From assembly GCA_030833025.1 (NCBI GenBank), contig JAURHZ010000133.1, positions 1 to 6,447 of the forward strand: 6,447 nt of DNA, in the 5' to 3' direction. Source of the DNA: Armatimonadota bacterium (GTDB lineage Bacteria > Armatimonadota > Armatimonadia > Armatimonadales > Armatimonadaceae). The notes beneath the pieces were generated by a model. It searched no databases. It had not been told where the DNA came from and worked only from the letters and a program-made list of their open reading frames with translations. The translations under genes were made by a program, and so were the position numbers. Below, one piece after another: positions 1 to 5,844 of this stretch (its first letter is position 1; each line of letters opens with the position of its first letter).

Positions 1-147
1 GTACGGTCTAACTCGCTTTCCACCAGCCAGCAGCGCATGGCGCATCGCGGCAGAAAGCTCTACCGGCTCCTGATAAGCTGGAATCAGCGTGTCAAAGAGT
101 CCTTCAACCCGGGAGGCTGTCTGCTTCAGCGCATCCGCCAGATTCAT
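1..147 (-). CDS. ispA: Polyprenyl (farnesyl/geranylgeranyl) diphosphate synthase, N-terminal part
   Basis: Only the first 49 codons are in the window; the gene continues past the left edge. The reading begins MNLADALKQTASRVEG and reaches an arginine- and glycine-rich stretch, MRHALLAGGKRVRPY (residues 35-49). This matches the conserved first region of trans-isoprenyl diphosphate synthases, where GGKRxRP binds the diphosphate of isopentenyl diphosphate. The aspartate-rich catalytic motifs would lie beyond the edge and cannot be checked. Enzymes of this family condense isopentenyl diphosphate with allylic diphosphates in the cytoplasm, making C15 to C20 or longer chains. The ATG overlaps the folD stop codon as ATGA and no strong Shine-Dalgarno sequence precedes it, so translation is probably coupled to folD. 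In Bacillus subtilis ispA also follows nusB and folD, which supports the name. The product chain length cannot be judged from this fragment. Confidence 0.85.
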   Translation of the reverse strand, partial: MNLADALKQTASRVEGLFDTLIPAYQEPVELSAAMRHALLAGGKRVRPY

Positions 148-1010
148 TCGGCGGGATTCAGCCGCTCTGCTGCTTTGACGGTGTTTTCAAGGAGCGTTGC
201 AATAGTCATTGGGCCCACTCCGCCGGGCACGGGTGTGATTGCACTTGCTACAGCCGCGCAGCTTTCATAGTGACAATCGCCAACATCGGATGATCGACCT
301 TCGACACGATTATAGCCAGCATCCAGCACGACGCATCCCGGCTTCAACATATCTCCGGTTATCATTTCGGGCTTGCCAACCGCAGCAACGAGGATATCCG
401 CCTGACGGGTGATCTCGGCCAGGTTCTGTGTGCGAGAGTGACAAATCGTTACTGTTGCATCACGGTTGAGGAGGAGGAGTGCCATCGGCTTTCCTAGGAT
501 GACAGATCTCCCTATAACAACGGCATGCTTGCCACGAATATCAATGTTGTAGCGGTCCAAGAGGGTGATCATGCCCTGTGGGGTACACGCGACAAATGGG
601 GCATCACCTTTTACCAGCTCACCTAGACTTGCGCGACCAATGCCATCGGCATCCTTGTCAGGCGAGACTGCGGCAAGAATCAAGTGCTCGTCAATGCCCT
701 TTGGCAGTGGATGTTGCACGAGAATGCCATGAATACTTGGATTATCATTGAGTTCGTTTACGCATGCGAGGATTTGTTCCGTCGTTGCTGCGCTATCAAA
801 GATATGGACTTCCGAATGAATGCCCGCTGCGGCGCATGCCTTACGCTTCATCGCAACATATGTGACACTTGCTGGATTGTCTCCTGCAAGAACGGCAGCA
901 AGGCCCGTGGTAACACCCGTTCGTTCCTTAAGGGCTGCGACGCGGGAGGCAACTTCGAGGCGGATGGCCTTGGCAGTCTTTGTGCCATCCAGAATTGTCA
1001 CATCACTCAT
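144..1010 (-). CDS. folD: Bifunctional methylenetetrahydrofolate dehydrogenase / methenyltetrahydrofolate cyclohydrolase FolD
   Basis: The 288-residue protein has the usual length for FolD. The family enzyme oxidises 5,10-methylene-THF with NADP and hydrolyses the methenyl form to 10-formyl-THF, feeding purine and formyl-methionyl-tRNA synthesis. Residues matching the E. coli catalytic set are present: Tyr51 and Lys55 in YVAMKRKAC, Gln99 in VQHPLP, and Asp122 in DADG. The Rossmann nucleotide-binding segment VVIGRSVILGKPMALLL covers 164-180, and the C-terminal signature ITPVPGGVGPMTIATLLENT covers 258-277. Two otherwise well-kept stretches differ: the common VQLPLP is VQHPLP, and the common DVDGFHP is DADGIGR. 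The start ATG lies inside the end of nusB (8-base overlap) with GAAGGA upstream as a likely ribosome binding site. The stop overlaps the next gene's ATG. Identification is firm; the effect of the substitutions is unknown. Confidence 0.96.
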   Translation of the reverse strand: MSDVTILDGTKTAKAIRLEVASRVAALKERTGVTTGLAAVLAGDNPASVTYVAMKRKACAAAGIHSEVHIFDSAATTEQILACVNELNDNPSIHGILVQHPLPKGIDEHLILAAVSPDKDADGIGRASLGELVKGDAPFVACTPQGMITLLDRYNIDIRGKHAVVIGRSVILGKPMALLLLNRDATVTICHSRTQNLAEITRQADILVAAVGKPEMITGDMLKPGCVVLDAGYNRVEGRSSDVGDCHYESCAAVASAITPVPGGVGPMTIATLLENTVKAAERLNPAE

Positions 1011-1494
1011 TGCTGTTCGGTCCTTCTGCTGTATCTATGTTGTCTGCCAAGCCCGCATGTGTTTCGGACACACGCTTATGGCCAAACACACTTCCAAGTA
1101 CGCCATGGATAAACTTGGTAGCTTCTTCGGCGGAATACTTTCGTGCAAGTTCCATCGCCTCAACGACAATCGTGGCCTGAGATGCATCCGAAATGTCACT
1201 CCGAACTTCCGTAATCGCCATTCGGATAATGTTGCGGTCGACAACAGTAAGCTCACGCGCCTTGTAGCCACTCGCATGCCGGGTGATTGTCGCATCGAGA
1301 TCAAGCTTATTTGCCAGAACATCACGTACGACGGATTGCACAAAGTCTGCTGCTGATTCATCCAGTTTATGAGCCGCAATCGTTTCAAGGAGCGCTTCAT
1401 CCACCATCGGACGACCCACTTCCATCATGTATAGAACGCGGAGAATTGTTTCACGGGCAACCCGACGGGATGTCGGGACTTGGGCATCAGACAT
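1003..1494 (-). CDS. nusB: Transcription antitermination factor NusB
   Basis: The 163-residue protein matches NusB, the small all-helical factor that with NusE (ribosomal protein S10) binds boxA RNA and keeps RNA polymerase elongating through rRNA operons. The N-terminal helix region RRVARETILRVLYMMEVGR (10-28) resembles the family's arginine-rich RNA-binding face. The core VVDRNIIRMAITEV (84-97) and the C-terminal VEAMELARKYS followed by KFIHGVLG (111-134) match the usual VDRAILRLAxxE, NEAVELAKxY and FVNGVL signatures. About 25 residues after the last conserved helix are polar and probably disordered. The gene starts 24 bases after the pth stop with no strong Shine-Dalgarno sequence, and its end overlaps folD by 8 bases. 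The nusB-folD pairing is seen in many bacteria. Confidence 0.93.
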   Translation of the reverse strand: MSDAQVPTSRRVARETILRVLYMMEVGRPMVDEALLETIAAHKLDESAADFVQSVVRDVLANKLDLDATITRHASGYKARELTVVDRNIIRMAITEVRSDISDASQATIVVEAMELARKYSAEEATKFIHGVLGSVFGHKRVSETHAGLADNIDTAEGPNSNE

Positions 1495-1518
1495 GGACTT
1501 ATTCTATCGGAACAGGGC

Positions 1519-2112
1519 TCATTCCCCGGCTTCGGGAAGCACAGAAAGTCCGTTAAACTTGGCCATGGTGGCTGTCAAATCTCCAGCTAGCCAGTGTTCG
1601 ATGGCATCACAGGCCATGTCCGCAGTGGCATCCATGATGATCTGCTCATCGGGGGAGAGTTTTCCAAGCACCCAGTCAACTTGTTCTGTACCTGCGAGCG
1701 GCTTGCCAATGCCAATACGCATCCGGGGATACTCCTGTGTACCCAAATGCTCCTGAATGGACTTCAAGCCATTTTGGCCACCCGCCGAGCCGCTTGGGCG
1801 AATACGTAATTTGCCAGGCTGAACGTGGATGTCATCACAGACAACCAATATGTCCTTTATCTCGACCGAGAACGCTGCCCGGACGGCATTCACTGCGATG
1901 CCGGAGAGGTTCATAAACGTCAATGGATAAACGATCAAGACTTCTTCACCGTTGAAGGTCATCGTCTCGATGATGCTTCGGTGGCGGTTGATGAGATATT
2001 TGGCCTTTGCGTTGTGACGCGTAGCTAGTTTTGCAAGGACCATCCATCCAGCGTTATGCCTGGTTGCCTTGTACTTCGGCCCCGGATTGCCGAGGCCAAC
2101 AATTACCTTCAC
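1519..2112 (-). CDS. pth: Peptidyl-tRNA hydrolase
   Basis: The protein of 197 residues has the normal length for bacterial Pth. The family enzyme cleaves the ester bond of peptidyl-tRNAs that drop off ribosomes, freeing the tRNA. The start is GTG at the right end, since the protein begins KVIVGLGNPGPKY directly after the first residue, exactly as in the family. Active-site residues are visible: Asn9 in GLGNPG, the catalytic His19 in TRHNAGW, Met67 in TFMN, Asp93 in CDD and Asn114 in GGQNG. The residue before Asn114 is usually histidine (GGHNG; His113 in E. coli) but is glutamine here. The gene begins 9 bases after the prs stop. The order glmU-prs-pth resembles that of Bacillus subtilis, where ctc lies between prs and pth; no ctc is present here. 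Confidence 0.96.
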   Translation of the reverse strand: MKVIVGLGNPGPKYKATRHNAGWMVLAKLATRHNAKAKYLINRHRSIIETMTFNGEEVLIVYPLTFMNLSGIAVNAVRAAFSVEIKDILVVCDDIHVQPGKLRIRPSGSAGGQNGLKSIQEHLGTQEYPRMRIGIGKPLAGTEQVDWVLGKLSPDEQIIMDATADMACDAIEHWLAGDLTATMAKFNGLSVLPEAGE

Positions 2113-2121
2113 CGTGGGAAC

Positions 2122-3084
2122 CTACCAGTTACGGTCAAAGAGCGCGCTTACTGAGTCGCCGGTATGGATTCGCTGGATAGCATCTCCAAGAAGAGGGGCA
2201 ACGGAAAGCACATCAATATTTTCTGCCCAAGGATGTTCATGCCACGTTGCAGGAATCGTATTGGTCACGATTACGCGCTTGATAGCAGATGCAGCAAATC
2301 GGTCAATGACACCGGGAGAAAAAACAGCATGTGTACAGCAAGCCACAACACTCTTAGCACCGCGTGCCATCAGGGCATCCGCACCATGGCAGATGGATCC
2401 CCCCGTGTCAATCATGTCATCAATGAGAATACAGTCCTTGCCACGGACATCTCCGATAATCTCGACAACTTCCACCTTGTTTGGTTCAGGGCGACGCTTT
2501 GCAATTGTTGCTAGGCGAGCACCCAGCATTTCTGCAAGACTCAGTGCGCGGCGGACGCCACCTTCATCCGGAGAGACCACGCATGCAGATCCACCGGCAA
2601 GTCCCTCGGCCATGAGGTGACGACCAAGAATTGGCCCCGCGTAGAGGTGGTCAACAGGAAGCTTGAAGAACCCTTGAATTTGCTGAGCATGCAGGTCAAG
2701 GCAGACGACACGGCTTGCACCAGATTCCGTAAGGAGGTCAGCAACGAGGCGGGCGGTGACCGGTTCGCGGGGCTTTATCTTCTTGTCCTGTCGCGCGTAT
2801 CCGTAGTACGGGAGTACACACGTGATACGCGCTGCACTCGCCCGTCGGAAGGCATCGATTAGGATTAGGAGCTCCATCAGCGAATCGTTTACAGGTGCAC
2901 AGGTTGGCTGGATGATGTAGATGTCATTGCCACGTGCACTCTCTTCAATCTGAACACGGATTTCGCCATCTGAGAAGCGTGTCGACATGAGATTCCCAAG
3001 CGGAACGCCAAGATGCTGAGCAATTTCACTTGCCAAGAGTGGATTGCTTGTACCGCTGAAGAGTCTTAATTCGGATGATGTCAT
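2122..3084 (-). CDS. prs: Ribose-phosphate pyrophosphokinase (PRPP synthetase)
   Basis: The 320-residue protein has the usual length for class I PRPP synthetases, which transfer pyrophosphate from ATP to ribose 5-phosphate. PRPP feeds purine, pyrimidine, histidine, tryptophan and NAD synthesis. The N-terminus LRLFSGTSNPLLASEIAQHL is typical. The flexible catalytic loop YYGYARQDKK lies at 93-102, the metal-binding region CLDLHAQQIQGFF at 128-140, SPDEGGVRRA at 171-180, and the ribose-5-phosphate loop ILIDDMIDTGGS at 219-230. The C-terminus SVSALF also fits. The open frame extends 52 codons further upstream into glmU, but that extension is unlike the family and overlaps glmU, so I start at the ATG four bases after the glmU stop. 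The ribosome binding site then lies within the end of glmU (an AGGGA stretch or the closer ACGGA). The stop is nine bases before pth. Confidence 0.97.
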   Translation of the reverse strand: MTSSELRLFSGTSNPLLASEIAQHLGVPLGNLMSTRFSDGEIRVQIEESARGNDIYIIQPTCAPVNDSLMELLILIDAFRRASAARITCVLPYYGYARQDKKIKPREPVTARLVADLLTESGASRVVCLDLHAQQIQGFFKLPVDHLYAGPILGRHLMAEGLAGGSACVVSPDEGGVRRALSLAEMLGARLATIAKRRPEPNKVEVVEIIGDVRGKDCILIDDMIDTGGSICHGADALMARGAKSVVACCTHAVFSPGVIDRFAASAIKRVIVTNTIPATWHEHPWAENIDVLSVAPLLGDAIQRIHTGDSVSALFDRNW

Positions 3085-3088
3085 CGGT

Positions 3089-4336
3089 TTATCCGTTGGA
3101 ATTTCCCTGTGGGTCTGTCTGTAGCGCTGCGCGCCGCCGCTTCGCCCAATTTTCGATGGTTGATTGTCGTGCCCGTCCAATGCCAAGAGCATCACTAGGA
3201 ACAGCACCTGTGATTGTACTACCAGCGGCAGTCCACGCACCGGTTCCGATGGCTACAGGGGCCACCAGTGTCGATGCGCTACCAATAAATGCATTTGCTC
3301 CAATCGTGGTGCGATGCTTTCGATAGCCATCGTAGTTACAGGTAATCGTGCCCGCACCAATATTGGTTCCAGCACCAATAGTCGCATCTCCGAGATAACT
3401 GAGGTGCCCTGCGGATGATCCTGCACCCACATAGGTATTCTTCAGCTCAACAAAGTTACCAATACGGGCTTTGTCTTCAAGCGTGCTACCTGGACGGATG
3501 TGCGCAAACGGACCGACTTTGACATCTGAGTGGATCGTACTGTCACGCACCACAACATATGGACCAATCGCACAGTTTTCACCGACCTCGGTTGCACCAA
3601 GGAGGTGGGTGCCAGGGAAGAGGGTTGTTCCAGACCCGATGGTTACTCCGACATCGACATATGTCTGATACGGATCAACAATATGTACACCAAGTTCAAC
3701 CAGCGACTCCAAGAGACGGAGGCGAAGCTCTGTACTGATTTCCATCCGCTCGCGCGCATTATCAAGCTGAAGCTCATCGCCATCCCAGCTGTTGACATCA
3801 ACTACTTGAAGCGTAGCGATGCCATCCACGATTGTAGAGAGCTCTGCGATAGTGTCTACCGGATAATCGACAGCAGTAATGGCCTGGTGGGCATCGCGGA
3901 TCGGAACATAGAGCGCAACAACCGTCGGTTCCGATGATGTGTCCATCCAGAGTGACTTTGAGACGGCAGTGTTATGTTCCTCGAGAGACTCAAGGGTGCT
4001 ATCAACTCCGAGTGGAAGTCGGGCATCGTAACAGAGGAGCCACTCATTTTCAGCATCCGCCAGGTCAACGTCAACAAGGTACTCATCGAGAGTCCCAACA
4101 ACGACATTCACAGGCTCATCGGTGAGTACATTGGCGATGCTGTCCCCTAGGTCTGCGCTTGCCACGAGGAGGGTAATCGAGTCCACGCGCTCAGAGATCG
4201 CATGAACGATATGGGAAACGATGGTCCGGCCACAGACATCATCCAAAAGCGGATGCAAAGATGGTGGATAGGCATTGTCAATAGGGGAACATGCCACGAT
4301 GACTGCACTGGTCTGAAGTGTATTGATCCGGTTCAT
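3089..4336 (-). CDS. glmU: GlmU-like protein: intact glucosamine-1-phosphate acetyltransferase with degenerate uridylyltransferase domain
   Basis: The 415-residue protein has the GlmU layout. Standard GlmU acetylates glucosamine 1-phosphate with acetyl-CoA (C-terminal domain), then makes UDP-GlcNAc from UTP (N-terminal domain). The C-terminal left-handed beta-helix (about 220-395) is complete, with residues matching the E. coli acetyltransferase site: Arg281 in HIRPG, Lys299 in VELKN, His311 and Tyr314 in GHLSYLGD, Asn325 in TNIGAG and Lys340 after TCNYDG. The N-terminal domain (about 9-215) keeps the general fold pattern (LHPL, a glycine and histidine before helix 2, a YDARLPL strand end resembling GDVPL). 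It lacks the LAAGxGTRM signature: the position reads VIVACSPIDNAY. The usual PK, GTxHA and VNNR motifs are also altered. The start is the ATG with GGAG seven bases upstream, preferred over an in-frame TTG five codons earlier. First gene of the operon. Confidence 0.93.
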   Translation of the reverse strand: MNRINTLQTSAVIVACSPIDNAYPPSLHPLLDDVCGRTIVSHIVHAISERVDSITLLVASADLGDSIANVLTDEPVNVVVGTLDEYLVDVDLADAENEWLLCYDARLPLGVDSTLESLEEHNTAVSKSLWMDTSSEPTVVALYVPIRDAHQAITAVDYPVDTIAELSTIVDGIATLQVVDVNSWDGDELQLDNARERMEISTELRLRLLESLVELGVHIVDPYQTYVDVGVTIGSGTTLFPGTHLLGATEVGENCAIGPYVVVRDSTIHSDVKVGPFAHIRPGSTLEDKARIGNFVELKNTYVGAGSSAGHLSYLGDATIGAGTNIGAGTITCNYDGYRKHRTTIGANAFIGSASTLVAPVAIGTGAWTAAGSTITGAVPSDALGIGRARQSTIENWAKRRRAALQTDPQGNSNG

Positions 4337-4343
4337 TTTAGCT

Positions 4344-4347
4344 CTCC
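4344..4347 (-). promoter_or_regulatory. Ribosome binding site of glmU
   Basis: On the minus strand GGAG is followed by seven bases and then the ATG at 4336. This is good Shine-Dalgarno spacing. It decides the glmU start, because the alternative TTG at 4351 lies upstream of this site. Confidence 0.75.
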
Positions 4348-4359
4348 GCAACCCGGGGG

Positions 4360-4367
4360 ATTATATA
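4360..4367 (-). promoter_or_regulatory. Sigma-70-type promoter (-10 region) of the glmU operon
   Basis: The minus strand reads TATATAAT, containing a perfect TATAAT hexamer (4365-4360), with TGC immediately before the overlapping TATATA. A TG just upstream can make up for a poor -35 as an extended -10. The bases 16 to 18 further upstream are GC-rich and show no recognisable TTGACA. Transcription would start near 4353, giving a leader of roughly 17 bases before glmU. It is the only clear promoter I see for the six-gene minus-strand cluster; internal promoters inside genes cannot be excluded. Confidence 0.55.
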
Positions 4368-4368
4368 G

Positions 4369-4378
4369 CATCGCGATG
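4369..4378. repeat. Perfect 10-base palindrome in the glmU promoter spacer
   Basis: CATCGCGATG is its own reverse complement and lies immediately upstream of the -10 region of the glmU promoter, between the -10 and the expected -35 position. A seven-base part, CGATGTT (4374-4380), recurs inverted as AACATCG at 4410-4416. The location would suit a repressor or activator site, but a palindrome of this length can occur by chance and I recognise no known regulator's site. Confidence 0.3.
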
Positions 4379-4585
4379 TTCGGGCGGTTGTTGCGGCAGC
4401 GCGATCGACAACATCGAAAAAAAATGGTTGCCGATGGTCCAATTGGCACACGATGTGCAGCACTCCAATCCGTGAAGCAAATGCAAAGTGAAGTCAAAAA
4501 CTCTTCGAGCTTAGATTCACGTGCAGAAATGCTCCTTGGAACGCTGGTCTACGATTACCGGCACATGACGAAGATTGGAACATCA
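4379..4585. other. Divergent intergenic region between glmU and the PEP-CTERM gene
   Basis: No gene is supported in this stretch. It holds an eight-base A run (4417-4424). A plus-strand frame stays open through it from inside glmU, but the sequence resembles no protein. For the plus-strand PEP-CTERM gene a weak promoter is possible: GTGAAG at 4488-4493 and TAGATT at 4512-4517, separated by 18 bases. Each matches the consensus only in part, so I do not call it separately. No riboswitch or tRNA-like fold was noticed. Confidence 0.4.
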
Positions 4586-5188
4586 ATGAAGAACTTTAAG
4601 CTATTCACCGCATCCGCGGCAGCAATCCTGGCACTTTCCGCAGCTGGCACCGCAAATGCCGCAGAGACCTACACACTGTTTAGTGGCAATTGTATCGACA
4701 ACTCGAACGTAACCGGCTCATCCGCACTTGGTGTTGACAAAGTCTACTTTGTCAAGGACAAGGGTGATCTGACATCTGTAACTGGTACTGGCAACTACTA
4801 CATCCGGTTGGTTGACAATGTCTTTCAAGTCACAAACTTTGCAAAGAGCGTGATTTACCTCGAGGGAAACGCTACGGTCCTTGAGAACACCTACGCTTAT
4901 GCTGGTAACAATGGCCCAGACTTCAACTACAGCGGTACTGTTGAGTACACGGGTGGCCTTTGGATTGACCCACTGCGTGACTTTATGAACGTCCCAGCTT
5001 GGATTACACGCAATCTGACCGGAACGTGGGAGTTCTCCGGAACATCCGCAGCACCAAAGGGTGTTGACTACCTCAACATCACGGTCACTTCCCCAGTGCC
5101 TGAGCCAGGCGAATGGGCAGCGATGGGAATGTTGGCATCCGGTCTTGGTGGCTTGGTTGTCCGCGCTCGCCGCCGCAAGCTTGCATAA
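4586..5188 (+). CDS. Secreted PEP-CTERM sorting-domain protein
   Basis: The protein of 200 residues begins with a classical signal peptide: MKNFKLF, a hydrophobic stretch (about 8-20), and a likely cleavage after TANA (residue 25). The C-terminal 30 residues form a PEP-CTERM signal: VPEP at 171-174, a hydrophobic segment AMGMLASGLGGLVV (179-192), then the arginine-rich tail RARRRK. In this family an exosortase in the inner membrane recognises the signal and processes the exported protein, often linked to exopolysaccharide or surface structures. The middle (26-168) is rich in Thr, Asn, Gly and Tyr, has one cysteine (Cys36), and matches no enzyme family I recognise. I chose this ATG because GGA lies six bases before it. 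The ATG 21 bases earlier has no such site and would add seven residues before the signal peptide. No exosortase gene is in the window. Confidence 0.88.
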   Translation: MKNFKLFTASAAAILALSAAGTANAAETYTLFSGNCIDNSNVTGSSALGVDKVYFVKDKGDLTSVTGTGNYYIRLVDNVFQVTNFAKSVIYLEGNATVLENTYAYAGNNGPDFNYSGTVEYTGGLWIDPLRDFMNVPAWITRNLTGTWEFSGTSAAPKGVDYLNITVTSPVPEPGEWAAMGMLASGLGGLVVRARRRKLA

Positions 5189-5203
5189 TCGTCATCTGCA
5201 CTT

Positions 5204-5239
5204 ACATCCCTTCACCCGGTCCGCCGGGTGCAGGGATGT
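5204..5239 (+). terminator. Strong hairpin downstream of the PEP-CTERM gene, probable terminator
   Basis: ACATCCCT (5204-5211) pairs with AGGGATGT (5232-5239), and CACCCGG (5213-5219) with CCGGGTG (5224-5230). A single T-C mismatch separates the two helices and the loop is four bases, giving a stem of 15 pairs. It begins 15 bases after the stop codon. The sequence after the stem has only a short T run (CTGCATTT), so termination may be partial. The hairpin could also protect the 3' end of the mRNA. Confidence 0.65.
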
Positions 5240-5245
5240 CTGCAT

Positions 5246-5274
5246 TTAAAATCTCAACGAATAGGGGCTAGAAT
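5246..5274 (+). promoter_or_regulatory. Probable sigma-70-type promoter of the 166-codon gene
   Basis: TTAAAA (5246-5251) and TAGAAT (5269-5274) resemble the -35 and -10 boxes, with four and five of six consensus bases, and are separated by the preferred 17 bases. Transcription would start near 5281, about 39 bases before the next ATG. The position between a hairpin terminator and a gene start supports it. Confidence 0.5.
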
Positions 5275-5319
5275 GCATCTGAATGCCGGTATCTGCGCGG
5301 CGACAGGATTGAGAAGAGA

Positions 5320-5820
5320 ATGGTACATGAAACAGCCGCCCGTAATACGGCAAAGGCATCGGTTTGGACGTTGCAAACAGAGCTGCTAACCCCGCAGCAT
5401 CTGGTGGATGCGCTAATCGACCGAGGGTTTCTGCCTGGGATAACGCCCGTCGGCCAAGAAGATGAAACACAGGCTGGGTCGACATCGGATTTGTGGCAAA
5501 TGCAGCTTGGCGGACCCGGCTACCACTTAGCTAGTCTGTCTAGTTCCAAAGGTCAGGGTGCAACGGTCACTGTAAACGAATTTGCTGCTGGATCTGAGCT
5601 TCCAGGACATCAGTTTGGACGCACCCTCAGCCGCCGCGGAGGCATTATTTATAGCATCGAAGCACATGGTCCAAGCAACTCCGATCGAGCCCTCTGTGAA
5701 AATCTTGCGGAAGCGATTATGGAAGCTGTCGATGGTCTTGTTGAAATCTCAGGGCGGGGACAGCGTGGAAACAAGCCAAGTACCTACACCAGCCGGTGGC
5801 TAGGGATGTATAGCAACTAG
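5320..5820 (+). CDS. Hypothetical protein, 166 residues
   Basis: I do not recognise this protein. It is a clean open frame bounded by a plausible promoter and an intrinsic terminator, and GAGAAGAGA or AGGA just before the ATG can serve as ribosome binding site. An in-frame stop at 5269-5271 limits the start. It has no signal peptide and no membrane segment, so it is probably cytoplasmic. The first 20 residues are polar. Residues 21-40 (ELLTPQHLVDALIDRGFLPG) look like a helix and turn, and 65-115 look like alternating strands (YHLASLSSS, GATVTVNEF, GGIIYSIEAHG). Residues 121-143 (SDRALCENLAEAIMEAVDGL and following) look like an amphipathic helix. The C-terminal 25 residues are rich in Gly, Ser and Arg. 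This suggests a small alpha/beta domain. No function can be assigned from the neighbours, which are separate transcription units. Confidence 0.75.
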   Translation: MVHETAARNTAKASVWTLQTELLTPQHLVDALIDRGFLPGITPVGQEDETQAGSTSDLWQMQLGGPGYHLASLSSSKGQGATVTVNEFAAGSELPGHQFGRTLSRRGGIIYSIEAHGPSNSDRALCENLAEAIMEAVDGLVEISGRGQRGNKPSTYTSRWLGMYSN

Positions 5821-5844
5821 GTTTTAGAACCACTCGGGACAATG

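Noticed and set aside
684..1356. Plus-strand open frames of 142 and 178 codons antisense to folD and nusB
   Set aside because: They lie opposite two well-conserved genes, show no family motifs, and are cysteine-rich in the way typical of shadow frames.
3085..3240. A 52-codon N-terminal extension of prs
   Set aside because: It overlaps the conserved glmU end in another frame, and PRPP synthetases start near the chosen ATG.
3089..4351. A TTG start for glmU five codons upstream
   Set aside because: The GGAG ribosome binding site lies between this TTG and the ATG at 4336, so it serves the ATG. The extra residues have no counterpart in the family.
4374..4424. Inverted repeat CGATGTT/AACATCG followed by an A run, read as a terminator
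   Set aside because: The stem is only seven pairs with a 29-base loop. A run of A on the plus strand would be a T run before the stem, not after it, on the minus strand, so it fits a terminator in neither direction.
4202..4585. An in-frame extension of 128 codons upstream of the PEP-CTERM start
   Set aside because: It overlaps glmU antisense, would bury the signal peptide inside the protein, and has no family resemblance. The ATG at 4586 has a fitting ribosome binding site and starts exactly at the signal peptide.
5246..5485. A minus-strand frame of 79 codons opposite the 166-codon gene
   Set aside because: It crosses the putative promoter and start of the plus-strand gene, has no ribosome binding site that I can see, and matches nothing.
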